A DNA stretch of 64,000 nucleotides, taken from Pyrrhosoma nymphula. Taxonomy: Eukaryota; Arthropoda; Insecta; Odonata; Coenagrionidae. This document shows, piece after piece, positions 31,139 through 43,500 of this stretch. Within the stretch, counting starts at the first letter, position 1; every line of letters begins with the position of its first letter. Location: contig OY754332.1 of NCBI GenBank assembly GCA_963573305.1, positions 48,769,559 to 48,833,558 on the forward strand, read 5' to 3'. A model generated the notes under the pieces. The model was not told where the DNA came from. It made no database searches and saw only the letters and a program-made list of their open reading frames with translations. Made by a program: the position numbers and the translations under genes.

Positions 31139-33113
31139 GTGTAATTTGTACCACCCTAGAGCGTGTATTTTGACCCTGTGGTCCAAATTACACGGGCATA
31201 CGTTAATGGTGCCCATTTAAAGATGGCAACATGGGGAGCAAGAAAATCGAAGGGTAAATATGGGAAATGGAACAAAAGTATTTTGACCTCCACGCTTTGG
31301 AAGCAATACTATCTGGACTGCGAATTAATGAAGCAGCTCAGAAGCATGATGCACCTAAAACAATGTTGAAGAGATACTTTGGAAATCCATAGGTTTCTTC
31401 CCAACCTATTTTTCACCCGATGGAATTACCATCCGAGGTTGAAGAAGATCTTGTTCGGTATCTTATACACTTTGAGGATACAATTTACGGGTGTTGAATT
31501 TTACTAATTACTTCAGTTTTACTGCACTATTCTGTAAAGAGTGGTTTAAGGGTTCTGTGAAGCGTCATCCCCGCCTAAGCCTGCGACAGCCAGAGTCGCT
31601 GGCAAGAGTTTCTAGCAAAGGAGTTCATGTTCAACGAAGTCGTAGTGTATACGCTCTTTGGTTTGCTTGAGAATATCATATATACCTATCAGGTATCTGT
31701 TTCATAGATTTTTAACGTAGACGAAACTTTACACACCGTAATTCAGAGTCCCGGAAAAAATGTAGTTGTAATGGGTAAACATCAAGTAAAGCAATAACCT
31801 CTTGTGTGTATGCAGTTACTGGGGTGGCATTTATGTTCCACCAATGCTTATACATCCCCGTAGAAGAATGAAAGACAGTGTCGATTTTGGAGCCCCCTCT
31901 GGAAATATTTTCCGTTGTCAAGGCTGCATAGATTCAGAAATGTTTGTCAATAGGTGATTGAATGTATTTGGATGACACAAGAACCCGTGATTCTGATTTA
32001 AAATGGACACAGTGGCCACGTACAAAGTATTGGTGCCATCGAGATAGCTAAAAATCATGGCATTGTAATGTTATCACTACCATCACACAGTACTCGTCAA
32101 ACGCAACCATTCAATCTGGCGTTTTTCAAGCAATTGAATACGCTCTGGGGATCAGCGGTAGCAACACAGCTGAGGGAAAAATCAGGGTAGAGTCTTTCAA
32201 CGAAGCATGCATCGCTAGTTGGTCTGACATTCCCCAGGGTAGCGACAATGGAGACAGTTATAAATGGATTCAAAAGTAGTGGGTTGTGGCCAATTGATAG
32301 GTACACGTTCACAGATGCAGACTTTCCTCTTTCGTTGGTTACTGATCGATGACTGGATGAGGAATCTATGCCAAAAAGAAGTGGAAATGAATGCTGTACA
32401 GCTAAGCCTGAAACCCCGAGGAAATAGTTAATAAATGAAGGATTCCTTCTTGAGAAGAAAATCAGTTCACTTCCTTCAACCTTCTCTGAGGGTCCGAGGG
32501 AAAGGGAAAAAGGCGCTCCACTTCTGGAGAGGTTTTAACTGAGACGACTGATAAGCAGTCATTGGTGATGACGACAAAACTAGTTCTTGTGTAGTGAATA
32601 AGAAACATAGAGCTCTCTTCACTGCAAAATTAAAATACACTAAATGAACCGGAGTCTCAAGTTGTTGAGAAGATTACGTGCCACGAATGCGGGGAGTCGT
32701 ATGATAAAGACTGAATACAGAGTGAAGAATTAAAAAAAAATGGCAACATGAAGAATGTGCTTATATAGGTGACTAGAAATATTATTTCTGTGTTATCTGC
32801 CAGAAGCTACTCAAAAAGTAATTTAAACGTACGTAATAAGTCAATGCAAACTCTTATTTCGTTTTTGTATTCACGTACCTTATTGTTTTTCAACAACATA
32901 CTTTGCTAAAATTACATAAAATATATAAATAAATTGTTAAACAAAAAAGTAACAAAATTAATTGTTTGTAAATCTTTCACAGTAAATGAATGCATAAAAA
33001 TAAACGGTGCAAAGTAATTTTCTACCATTCTCATAACAGTGCAAAATTTATGGTTCAGGTCCAAATTGCACGACTATTTGGACCGAATGACGTGACTTCG
33101 GTCCAAATTACAC
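31139..33113 (+). mobile_element. Decayed pogo/Tigger-like DNA transposon
   Basis: The motif GGTCCAAATTACAC and its inverse mark both ends. The left end is GTGTAATTTGTACC (31139-31152), with an inverted copy at 31180-31193. The right end is GGTCCAAATTACAC (33100-33113), with a diverged copy at 33057-33070. So each end carries an inverted pair. Between them lies a broken DDE_1 (CENP-B/jerky/Tigger) transposase. The terminal TA duplication expected of pogo elements is not clear, so the exact ends may be a few bases off. Confidence 0.7.
31223..32352 (+). pseudogene. pogo/Tigger-like (DDE_1) transposase, inactive
   Basis: Plus-strand frames give, in order: an N-terminal helix-turn-helix (RKSKGKYGKWNKSILTSTLW), then IFNVDETLHTV with the first catalytic Asp intact, SPGKNVVVMGKHQVKQ, NGHSGHVQSIGAIEIAKNHG, QPFNLAFFKQLNTLWG, and the C-terminal VATMETVINGFKSSGLWPID followed by FTDADF and LVTDR-stop. 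Relatives have LDGHSSH and PLDVSFMK. Here both of those Asp positions are Asn, so two of three catalytic residues are gone. At least five stops or frameshifts also break it. The enzyme would mobilise the surrounding element. The class is well supported; the exact clade is not. Confidence 0.85.
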
Positions 33114-33429
33114 AGACCAAAAATGTTTGTTAAAATATATTTAAACAATGAACAATGTTGAAATGTAAACGCACAAGTGTGATCTTCAATGAGTATAATT
33201 TGTCATGAAAATATATAGTCTTTGTAGTCCACAAATGGAGTTAGCTTTTTGCAATCAAAATTGGTTGGTCCAGAATACCCAGACCTCCCCGGATGCCTGA
33301 GGTACCATTTCCCCGTCTAAGTTATTAAGCACATTAAACTAATATTTTTTCTAATGAAAAGGATTAAGAAAGCCTTTTTAAATATTTCTCTTAATTTTAC
33401 TCCTCATAACCGAGTGGCCCTTATCTACA

Positions 33430-33764
33430 ATTTATAAAGCATGCTTGAGGTCCTTTATATGCCTATCCTTTAAAGATTTCCAGTGAATAATGCAGTCACC
33501 TGCACACAGTCACATTTCCGAGTTGATTTTATTGGGTAAGTCATTAATAAAGCTTAATAATAAAAATGTCGAGATTACAATCCCTTGAGGCAAGCCAGAG
33601 GTCTCACCTTTTCGAGAACAAATCATGATCACAAAACGTAATATATTACATCTAATCACTGAAATTAACATCGTGCGTTTCAGTGGAAATAGTAACCATG
33701 CTGTGTGTGGTAAACAAATCAGGAATAATGGATAGCTGTCATGGAAGACAGTTTTCTGCACCAC
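33430..33764 (-). pseudogene. LINE reverse transcriptase fragment
   Basis: On the minus strand TSGLPQGIVISTFLLLSFIN (RT motif B, relatives SGVPQGSVLGPLLFLLYIND) is followed, after a frameshift, by LCAGDCIIHWKSLKDRHIKD. The second block is the catalytic YADD box, degraded to CAGD. Only this core piece of about 100 residues is left. It resembles CR1/jockey-type elements. Confidence 0.7.
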
Positions 33765-33767
33765 TCC

Positions 33768-34630
33768 TGCGCATTGGTCCTACCGTGATGGTGTAAATCG
33801 TAGCTATCATTATGATGGGGATCATCATGTTACTCCACGAATACTATGATAATAACATTTCTAATTCCCCAATGTTAAGGTGGAACAAAAAACAGCAGCC
33901 CAACATGTGTATTTTGCTGAAGGTAAGTCAATGTTGGGGCTGGGATTTAAGTTGACCTTTAATTTCGTTTCATAAAAAAACACTAAACTTTAAAACCAGC
34001 GAAGGATTCCCAGTGACTCGAATAACACCGTGAGTTGCCTTTCCTCTAGCCGCTCTTGTATAGCGACTACGACTTTTAGTGACTGCTAATTTTATTTCAA
34101 ATGCGAGTGCCTGAGTAGTCGGTAATATCTCAAGGCTCACAATGGCAATCGGCGAGCGCATTTTGCAGCATCAAAAACAAAATATAATCTTCCAAATTTT
34201 TATTATAAATAAAAAAACCATTGACCCACTATGCAGGACACAAATAATTTGCATCTCCACCAAGCACTTCTCTCCAATTCACGGGTCTGTGAATGAATGG
34301 ACTGAAGAGAGCTTAACGTAGAAGGGATCAGAAATTACATATGAGATAGAAGCCAATTCCTTCCCCGATAACATCGGCGGTTCTCCAGAAAGAACTGTGC
34401 CACAGACGATCACTTACTTTGGCCAATATTGGACAGGTTCTGTGGGTGTGACAATGATTTACACTGTTCCTGCGCCATGTTCAAATCATAATGGTGGAGA
34501 TATTAGCCATCTGTACGATTGAATATCGTATTCCTTCATTAATGTTATGAGTAGAATAATCCAGATTCTCTAACGTTAAAATGAAACAATAAACTACGAC
34601 CCCACCGGTGTCTTTTGCTGAGAACATAAA
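33768..34630 (+). repeat. Diverged direct repeat pair about 660-720 bp apart
   Basis: 33768-33925 and 34470-34630 share a series of words in order: TGCGCaTtGgTC..., TAATGGTG/TGATGGTG, AATGTTAaggTGgAACAA against AACGTTAaaaTGaAACAA, and GTgTaTTTTGCTGAaG against GTgTcTTTTGCTGAgA. Identity is perhaps two thirds. The family is unknown. It may be one repeat copied twice. Confidence 0.35.
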
Positions 34631-34640
34631 ATATGAGTAT

Positions 34641-35089
34641 AAAAACTTTCTTCAAATGGGTCATCACTCATAAATGAACCCAAGTCCCCCCAATAACCTG
34701 CCCTAACCCGTCCTTCGGCTAAGCTGTCGCGTCAACATTCTTGTATTCATCCACGCGTAAAATTCACGCTCCTCTCAACAGGGGGCAAAGGATCAAGCTT
34801 GTTTACTCACGTCCAAAGCCTGGCGAGGAAATCTGTGAGACGAATCGGGTGAAATATTTGTTAACGTCGAGCTAATCACTGGATTGAGTTAGACCTTCCC
34901 TTTTGAAGCCGTCTTCCGGCACAAGAGTTTCCCAGGGCGAACTCAAGGGAAGAGAATAAGCGCTTCTCAACCCCTCGACAGTCAAGACGCACACACGCTC
35001 AATAATTTGCAAACTGAAGCCATTCCATAAGGTGCCCGGTTTTCTAAAAAAAAGGATATCCGGTGAAACATTGATTCTACCCGCCGAAG
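34641..35089. other. No gene recognised
   Basis: Transition into the GC-rich block. A 137-codon minus-strand frame (34872-35285, non-ATG start) extends across both with no domain. Confidence 0.35.
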
Positions 35090-35500
35090 ACACACTCCAG
35101 CCGATTCCTGGAAAAGGAAACGAAGAAAGTTCCAATCTCCGGATAAGGGAGGCACAAAGATGACTCCTTGGGGGGCCGGGGGGCAGCAGGTGCTTCATCA
35201 AGCGCCGGTTCCCGTCCGACACGGCTCCCGGGTCGCGATGTTTGTCTCGGTCGGGCATGCGTCGGTGCGGCCTGTGTCTCTCCAAGCGACAATCGGCTGC
35301 GGCCGCTCCCCACCTCCCTTTACCCCCTGGGCTGCTCTAGGAGTTTCCGGGAAAGGACCGATCCTTCAGGCGGTTTCCGGCCGCCTCCGCGCTCATTCCC
35401 TGAGGCCAGGGCACAGGCTAGCAACCCAAATGTGCCGTCAACACCGCATGTAGAAGGGCGCCTGGAGAAGAAGACGTGGAAGCACTTCGTGGAAAACGGA
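35090..35500. other. GC- and CpG-rich block, possible promoter island
   Basis: Rich in CpG and GC (for example GCGGCCGCTCCC, ACCGGCGC on the minus strand). Frames are open on both strands. The minus strand contains LLACALASG-like hydrophobic residues without an upstream Met. No TATA/initiator pair was found. It could be a promoter island for an unseen gene on either strand. Confidence 0.35.
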
Positions 35501-35799
35501 TTTTGAAAAAACTTTTATGTAAAGTAGAACCAAAGAGTAGAAGTCTTTCTTCAGAGGTTTAATCTTTTGCATACACACGAATGAAATAACACCGACTCTT
35601 CTCACTTACCCACATAAGCTCATCAAATACTTTTATATCCTAGGGCAGAAAACTATATTCCATTCAATTGACTTTCGACATGCATTCAAGGATGAAATTG
35701 TAATGAGAAGGTAATTTTCGAAACTTGGTGGTTTTATTGATTCCAATCTGCAATCCAATCAGCACCTCATATTGAGCTCACCACTTGAAGTGATCAATT

Positions 35800-36276
35800 T
35801 GAAGATAGGTTTGCTGAATCTCTCCACTCCGTTTTCCTACCAGGCAGCCGCTTCATTTCTATGTGACACTTAACTTTAGCATTATGCATAACTTTCCAGT
35901 TGCATACCACTTTTGGTCTTCCTCTTTAATCCTTCATTCTTCACTCCATTAACTTCTCCTTCCATTACACTTTCCAACAGGTTTAAATTCCGCAAAATGC
36001 GTCTGGTATGCTTGTCTCTTCTTCTTCTCAGAGTTTTCAATACTCTTTTCTCTCCCAACTCTTCGTAAAACTTCTTCGTTGGCAATTCTCTCCCTTCATT
36101 TGCTCTTTTTCATTATTCGATAACATCATATTTCTATTGATTGCATTCTCTTTTGTTTTGAAGCAATAATTATTTTGCTTCACTGCCACATAAAAGCGTG
36201 CTCCAAACACGTTCTCATAAAGTGCTACCTTGCATCCAGGCTTGTGTTTCTTTATCAACCGTGTCGAAAAGTACAC
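35800..36276 (-). pseudogene. LINE (RTE-like) C-terminal domain fragment
   Basis: Minus-strand frames read LIKKHKPGCKVALYENVFGA (relatives RLIKTYVWSVALYGSETW) and ANEEVLRRVGREKSIEN (relatives NEEVLxRVxExR). These are followed by KTLRRRRDKHTRRILRNLNL, LESVMEGEVNGVKN and, in another frame, EMKRLPGRKTEWRDSAN. This is the domain after the RT thumb that is widespread in RTE-type and related arthropod LINEs. At least three frameshifts break it. The RT core is not present. Confidence 0.75.
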
Positions 36277-36439
36277 GTTAAAATGTATTCACCATTCACA
36301 AAAATATTCAAAGAACTATTGCCACTCCAGAATTTTTTAAAATGCTGTAACAAAGCTTTCTCATGCTATGCGACAATGAATTCCATCTCAAATAATTTTC
36401 ATACACTTGCTAAGTTTAGTTTACAGCAGTTTACGCAAT

Positions 36440-36540
36440 GGCAATTCTTCACCTACGGGTTGGTAGACGAGGACTTATCCCCGATACTAGACGAAGAATG
36501 GCCGCGGGTTCGAGTTCCACCTTTATAGATTTTCCCTGCC
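36440..36540. repeat. tRNA-like chimera, possible SINE fragment
   Basis: The plus strand shows CCTACGGGTTGGTAGACGAG then GACTTATCCCCG, which aligns with the plus-strand complement of the SINE head at 7741-7770. Yet about 35 bases later the plus strand carries CGCGGGTTCGAGTTCC, a B box in the opposite sense. Two SINE pieces in opposite orientation would explain this. Confidence 0.4.
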
Positions 36541-39299
36541 GTACGCATGATCAAGTGGCTCCGGCCATTGTTTTTGTTAATAATAGCCGACGTAAGAGGT
36601 CTTAAATGCTGTTTTCGCGGCCAAGAGAAAAATACTAAAATAAACATAATTCCTTTTGGCATAATTTTTCCGCTGTAAATTTCTCGCTCAAAAAGCATTG
36701 ATTGCGTTTATTGTCCTGCCATGTATCATTTTTAAGACCAAGAAGTATTGTAATGATCATTATATTTAAAAAAATGAAGGTTTTGATGGATTTATAAGTA
36801 AAATTTTAGGAATAAACGGTCCGGTTCACCTATAAACAAAAAAATTCACCAACCAATTTATTCTTAATTTCAAAATGTTTTATCTCTCTCCATTCTCATA
36901 TAAATGGACTTCCTATTCCCTGTCCATTCATCTCATTTCACCTAAAACTCGTCTGTTCTCTTATATTATGGACTGCAATCCATTCCTCTTTGTATAAATT
37001 TATACTACCGTTGATTTATCTTTCCTCTAAAATATTCTATAGAAACTTCATTCGTCGCATAATCGTCGTAATACTTTACGTCAAAATATCCCGATTGCAA
37101 TATAATGAAGCAATGTCCACATTCACAAAACTTTTCATTACGTACGTAAATTCCTAAAATATATTTCCAGTATTAACCTAGGTGCAATGAGTTCAAAACT
37201 TCATCACAGACACCAACACCTTTAAAGGGCTAAAAGTTATGCAACACAGATTGTGTGACACATCCATTTACATCGATTATGGAGTTTATTAATGATTAAG
37301 ACTCTCAAAGCAATTAAACGTTCGTTTCGATGCAAGATGGCTCCACGAACGACGCCCAACCCTCTCAATATGAAACCATGAACTTGTCACCAGATCCCGC
37401 CACAGGTGAGCTGTCTTTCACTTCAACCAACTCGTCTGCTATTTTGAGAGTCCAACGCGGGATAAATCAATACTTGGGTAGCAATTCTTCTTTCTGCTAA
37501 GACGAACACTATTTAAGACAGCTACAAAAGCATTAACTTTTCTGAAATGGCATGAGAGTTCTTAAGAGAAAGTGAGCTTAATTTAACTGAGTCATTGACC
37601 ACTTATCAAGCAGCACGGATGCATTGCTCAGCACAGCCCGCAAAAAACGCGCGCCTCTCCCGCTTCCGCGGAAAGAGGGCGTCTCCTGAATTTGCTCATT
37701 AATGCCTCGTCACAAAAATACTATTCAAATTAATAAACAATGAGCAGACACGTCACCTCTAAGGGTTAGACGATTCGTACTAATTCTGCGAGTATTTCTG
37801 GTAATACTCTGTGCTCTGTGGCGACGGATGAGGTATCGTTAATTCTTTGCGTTGAATTTACACCACATATTACTACATTTCTGCTTCTATATTTTAATTT
37901 CTCGTTTTGTGGCTTAACGAAAAAGACAATAATAGGAGTAATCAAGGTGATTCCATTCCTCTTGGTCACCATCGCAGTGTAATTCAAACGCTCCTCAATT
38001 TTCCATTTTTTAATTTGTAATAAACTATCATATTTCAATTTAAAAATTATTATATAGTAAAACCCGATTAAATATATGCGTATTTTCTTGATAGTTTCAT
38101 TGTAATAAGGCCATGATAGCTATTCATAGAGAATTACGAAGAACTGGTTACAGAACCTAAGAAGTTCAGAAAAGTTATGAATTATGGAAAGACTGATCTA
38201 TGGTGTAGTCGACAAATAAAGGGAAGCCGCAGAACATAGAAATTGGGTACTGAAATTATGATGCCAATAATTTTGGGGTCTCCAGGGATTGGTATCAACC
38301 ATAGGGCTAACATTATATAAACTATAAAAAAAGCAATAAGCAGGAGATGAATCCTATTATGTTAAGTAACAAATATTTAATTTTTTTTTTATAACAGATC
38401 ATGAAATAAGGAAATTAAAAAAAAACTTACGTTACTTGTGGTTATCAACGGAAAGGAAACATTACACAAAATGATTAAAAAGTGCCGAGTAAGGAAAAGA
38501 ATATTTTAAGGAAGACATTACGAAAATTATGGAGAGGAACCTTTTGAATTGAGAGCAGAATAATCGAATTTAATCATCAGATACTAAAAACAGTGGATTT
38601 ATGATAAGCATTCTTCAACTTTACAACAACAAGACCCTGGAGAATGAAAGGAAACTGCCTTCATACTTAAAGTTACTATGCAGGACAACATTAATTAGCT
38701 CAAAACAATAGGCCGAATAAGGTCATTATGACTGGATTTTGAATAGCAAGATTACAGAGAAAGAAGTTAAATGAATGAAGGGAAAATGTTAGGGATATTA
38801 AGACTTAGCCATTTTGAAGAGGGATTTTAAAGATGATCATGACCCTCTTAGGGAGGAAACAGAAACGACATTTATTTGAAAGCAGATAAAAATTAACGCA
38901 TCCTAATTTATTTCGCTCCATGGACAATCACTCTATAGTGCCGATGCAATTCAAAGAAACTGCTTGCATTTGTATAGTGAAAAATAGTGTACCGAATATC
39001 CTCTAAGGATGAAGTTTATTAAATACTCCTCATAGGTTCATTGACATGTAGAAAAATATAAATTGAAAAATATACAACATTCAAAAATATACACAGCAAT
39101 CAATGTTCACAGAAATCTTCATTTGGTACTATCAGTTTGAACGTATAGATACTAAAGGGTAGGGTGAGTGGTGGAAGGGGAGTTTTGTTGAAATATAAGG
39201 AAGGGTGGGAAGAGGAATAATGTTAGAGGGAAGATTGGTAAGGTTAGAGGGTTCGAGTGGCAAAGGTTAACTGGGCGATGGGTCTCAGAATGTGGGAGG
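36541..39299. other. No gene recognised
   Basis: AT-rich. A 90-codon minus-strand frame at 37766-38038 has no family resemblance. A short GC-rich patch at 37640-37690 has no ORF. The part next to 39300 may include the 3' untranslated region of the Penelope-like element. Confidence 0.4.
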
Positions 39300-40508
39300 A
39301 AAATGTCATGTAAGGACGGAGCAGTTTTCAGGAGGGGGAGTGTTGAAAAAAATGTAATTCAAAATTAGTTCTGCAGGCATCTTTTTCCTCATTCTAGCTC
39401 CTCCAAAATATCCATTTTCTTCCCCTTTCTTGTTCGGCTTCCAAATTTGCCGGAACAAAGTCACTGCTGAGTCCATATTCTCACAGGTGTTTTGCAAAGT
39501 GAGATAATGTAACGTTTCTACTGCAAAAAGATCGTTTATACTCGCCTGATCATTTGAGGTAATAGGGGCCCGTTCATCCAATGCAAAAAGTACTGCAGTC
39601 CTGGCAGAGCCATCTTGAAATTTGCGCTTTTTTTAGTCTATCCACTTTGTTCTTGGGTTTATTTACATATTCCTTGAGGCCGTATCAGTTGTAAAATGCT
39701 CTTCAATAGTTTTTCTTCGGAAGACCCTTGGCACACCATCGATAAGTCACCCCTAGTAAGTGAAATCACACCATCAATCTTTTTGCCCTCTTTTCCTGTT
39801 TTTAATATAATGTTAAATTATTAGCTCTGATCGTTTCTTTCGCGGCATTGAGTTTATTAGTTTTTTTCTGAATATCCGTTCTTTGGGCTAGAGTTTCAAT
39901 CGTACGGAGGCCTTGGTTGAAGTTTTCGTAAGTGAAGTGGAATGCCCAATAATATATTTAGCGGAAAGTGGAAGATGGTTAATTTTGGGAAATACGGTGT
40001 AGAATGTTGGCCTGTATTCCAAGATTCGTAGAGGTATCTTTCCAGAAAATGTATAATTCAAAATTATTTCCATTGCTAGGTACATTCACATCGCAAAAAT
40101 TCAGTATTTTATTTTTATCTTCCCACGGAGGTGTTTACGTTGGAATAGGAATTCATTACGTTCAAGAAAACATCTAGCTGTCTTTAGCATCCCGTCCAAC
40201 CAGCAAAAATTTAATCAACGACCCAAAACTAACAATATATGTATATATATTTTCTTTATTCGCTGCATTATTATTGAATTTTCTTCGAAATTGACCATAA
40301 AAATATCCTCATGTAAAGGATTTAAGAGAGAGGCCATTGTTAAACCTTCCGTTTGTTGATGGAGTTCACTAATGAATTGTAAATAATTTAGTTCCTCACA
40401 CACTATTAATACCGTCATAAACTCTCTTAGGGCTATGGCACCTTTGTTTCCTTGGTCGCCCACTTCTATAACCATCCAATCAAACCTTCCCATCCTTAGA
40501 CCTAACAT
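39300..40508 (-). pseudogene. Penelope-like element: reverse transcriptase plus GIY-YIG endonuclease, decayed
   Basis: Reading down from 40508: MTVLIVCEELNYLQF, then HQQTEGLTMASLLNPLHEDI, where relatives have QTEGLAMGSPLSPVxAxIFM. After frameshifts comes VVDxIFAGWTG and RQLDVFLNVMNSYSN (relatives RYVDDIFAVWxG..RQLDxFLNxMNS), so the catalytic DD is damaged. Further on are KKTNKLN, then KVDRLKKAQISRWLCQDC and STFCIGWTG (endonuclease core; relatives GIYRLxCQDC..YIGQTGR), EYKRSFCSRN and FAKHL. The piece ends in KKMDILEELE, the known C-terminal motif. RT followed by GIY-YIG in this order defines Penelope-like elements. The N-terminal part is missing and no frame is intact. It is a different subfamily from the remnant at 9838-10132. 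Confidence 0.85.
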
Positions 40509-43500
40509 TAAGTTGGATATCCCTTTTGCCTAAGGTTGACGACTTTACGCTGAAACCGCAGGTACCAAGTAAACTTTCGGTGAAATTATTAACTGTGACA
40601 GGTTAATTTAAATTTTTACATAGTTGAAGCCAACTCCATCAATATCAGAAATTAAAACCACCGCAGATATGAAAAATGAAAGAGTTTCTATTTATTTGGA
40701 TTGTAAGTTTAGTTAAGACTGAAATTAAAAGTAAACAGTTATCCACACTATTTTTATAAATATTTCACTCTTACTTTCATGATATTTTCCCCCACACACT
40801 TGTTTGAATCGTTTCTTTATCTCCCTAAACTTTCTTTTAGCACTTTGACACCAAAATATCTGAATTAATTTCATTTTTAATATCCCTCTAATCTGATTCT
40901 TATTATTTATAGCTTGAATAAAAGATGGGAACATTTCTTTGCTATTATTTTTATTTGTTACTACCTAAGGATACTTATCGTTAGTAATCCCACGATTTTG
41001 AGTTTTCCTTCATGTTAAAGGCGGAATCCATGTACATATGACTGTTTATGGGTGGTAAAATCCGTAAGTGAGAAAATTTTTGATGGGCAAAGAATAGAGG
41101 TACATTTCCGATTATTCCGGGTGGGAAAATATAATTGAGCACTGACGTTAGCAGACCGTTTAAAAGGAGAGAAATATGTTTAGCCTATGCGATAATACCA
41201 AAGAGATATTCTTTCCATCTTCATTTATCCGAAATTAACGTAGTTCCCATCCATACCTCACCCACTCGGTTGAAAGTTGATCCTTTAAGGGGAACCAGAC
41301 ACAGTAGTTGCCAGGAAATCAGGCCATTCCATGATAATTAAAAAATAATTGCCGGAAGTATATTTGTACAATCAGCCGTTCGAATTTCAGCGGAAAATGA
41401 TTAAGTTTTAAGGAAATTCCAGGACGGTGTTCTCTTTTCTGAAGAATCATCTCAGGCTTTTACGACTATCTGGCTACTTCAGGCATAGCTTATGTCAGAT
41501 AAGTCGATAAGCTGGTCAAAAATCATCCGGAAAAAGGTCAGTCAGTCTCCTTAATCCTCGTAAACCCGTTCCCCTATCATCCGCCTGCCGTCACAAGCAA
41601 TCGAACCCCGGAAGCAAATATTTTCATTTTTCGCCATTTAAGATGTCTGAAAACTTTGATGCCTTAATATAGGGTATTAGGGTGAGTCCTTTGCGTTTCC
41701 ACTGGCTGTTGGCTGGCTGGGGCGTTCTCATTGGTTCTGCATTGCATATTCCTTTTGGACGCGGTGGCAAGTATGCATCCATCCTCCCGGTTGAAGTTGA
41801 TGCGTTTATTTGCTATTTCCAAAGCTTCTTTCATTTAATAGAAATATCGGCTTTCCTTCACCAAGACTTTTGCGCCCTCAAAGCAGATTTCGTGTCTCAG
41901 CTCCGCCCACGCATCTTCCGCAACTGCAAGGAGGGGAAACTATTTCTTCTCAGTTGCCCTCAGGTGTTCTTTTAGTCTGCACTGCACCATATTTATGATC
42001 TAGAGTGCAGATTGTGGTGATGATCTCGACTAACATCTAGTAAAGTCAAAGAGACCTTATTTGCTGGATATAAGGTACTCGAGATGAGCTAAAGAGTCAA
42101 CTCTTCACAGAAAGCTTAAAGTTTGTATGCGTGGAAGTCAACTACAATAGGAGCAAGGGGTATGGGGAATGGAAAAATAATGGACGTTGGTTGGAAACTA
42201 TTTTGTAGCATACATGGAGTATATAAGAGAATAACCAAGAGAGCACAAGAGAGGAAAAAGTGTTCACAAAGCTGAAAAAGTTATGCTCCCTCTAGGATTG
42301 CAAAAATTGCTATCTTTGCCACTTCTATGAGAATAAAATCGTGATTCGTATGAAGTAGTAAAAAACAGTTAATCACATAAGCAGGCATGCACTCGGTCTC
42401 TCACTTTCTTTGTATAGCGCACATTAGGCAAAGGAAATAAAATGTAGCTAACAATCCGTAGTCAAAGTAGTTAAATTAAATTGAAAAGGAAGTTGAGGAA
42501 CCTTTCTCTGCTCAACAGAGAACACCATAGTTGCCACACAAATTGATAGCGTGAGGATTTATGATTAGGTATACACCGACAGAAGCAAATTATGCGAGAT
42601 CAAGAATAAAAATAGAGGAACTATGTGAATGAACAAGATCTCTTGGGGTCAGTTTAACGAAACCAAGTACTTACATTAATCTACAGCTTAATAAATTCGA
42701 TATGTCAAAACAATACTTTATAAAACTCATAACTTTGAAAGCCTATAAATATATTGCCAAGGAGCGCGAAGAGAGTCTCTTTCAATGAACCAGAGGCAGC
42801 CACAAAATTGGATGAATACTGAAGGACTTAATTTAGGGTGCATGGCTGGCTGCACCTAAAAAAAAAGACAGCGTAATACGGTGAGCGCTGAATCCCTAGT
42901 CTGGTACCAACCGTAACCATGAAAAATACTTGCGAGCATAGATGAAGGCAGGAGGATGAGAAACCCGAGGAAATTCAGCAAGAATACCACTTTGGACTCG
43001 GGAACTGGTAGGTCTCATTTTGCCAATAAACCAACAAAAGAATATAGACGTGTCTTTCCGAAAGATTTTCAAGGGCATGGAACCGTATCGTTATGCATTG
43101 CAGAGAAAATTTGTTTAAAATAGAATACTGTGCCGGTGCAAGGAAAATTTGTGGTTGATATTTGCAAAATAAAGAACGTTCTGGATCTAAAAGATCCAGG
43201 AAGTCACATAGAGAATGAGAACTTGAGGGAAAACAAAAAACATGCGAATGACATGAAACACCATTCAACGTTTCCTACGAACGCGTTAATGTAGAAGTCG
43301 TGGGATGACAAATAAATCAAATTTGAGGGGATTGAAATCCACCACCTCTATGTTAGTGACGAGACCATGATGTAAGGTGGGAGTTGAGAAGTGTACCAGA
43401 TATCCTTTTCGAACATGAGTAGCTCGACCTCTATCATCATCCATAAAAAATTGTATGATGAAAATTAAAAATCTCACTAACGAATGAGGCAAGTTAACCA

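Noticed and set aside
34872..35506. Frames of 78-137 codons on both strands
   Set aside because: CpG-rich block with few stops. The 137-codon frame begins at TTG and has no recognisable family.
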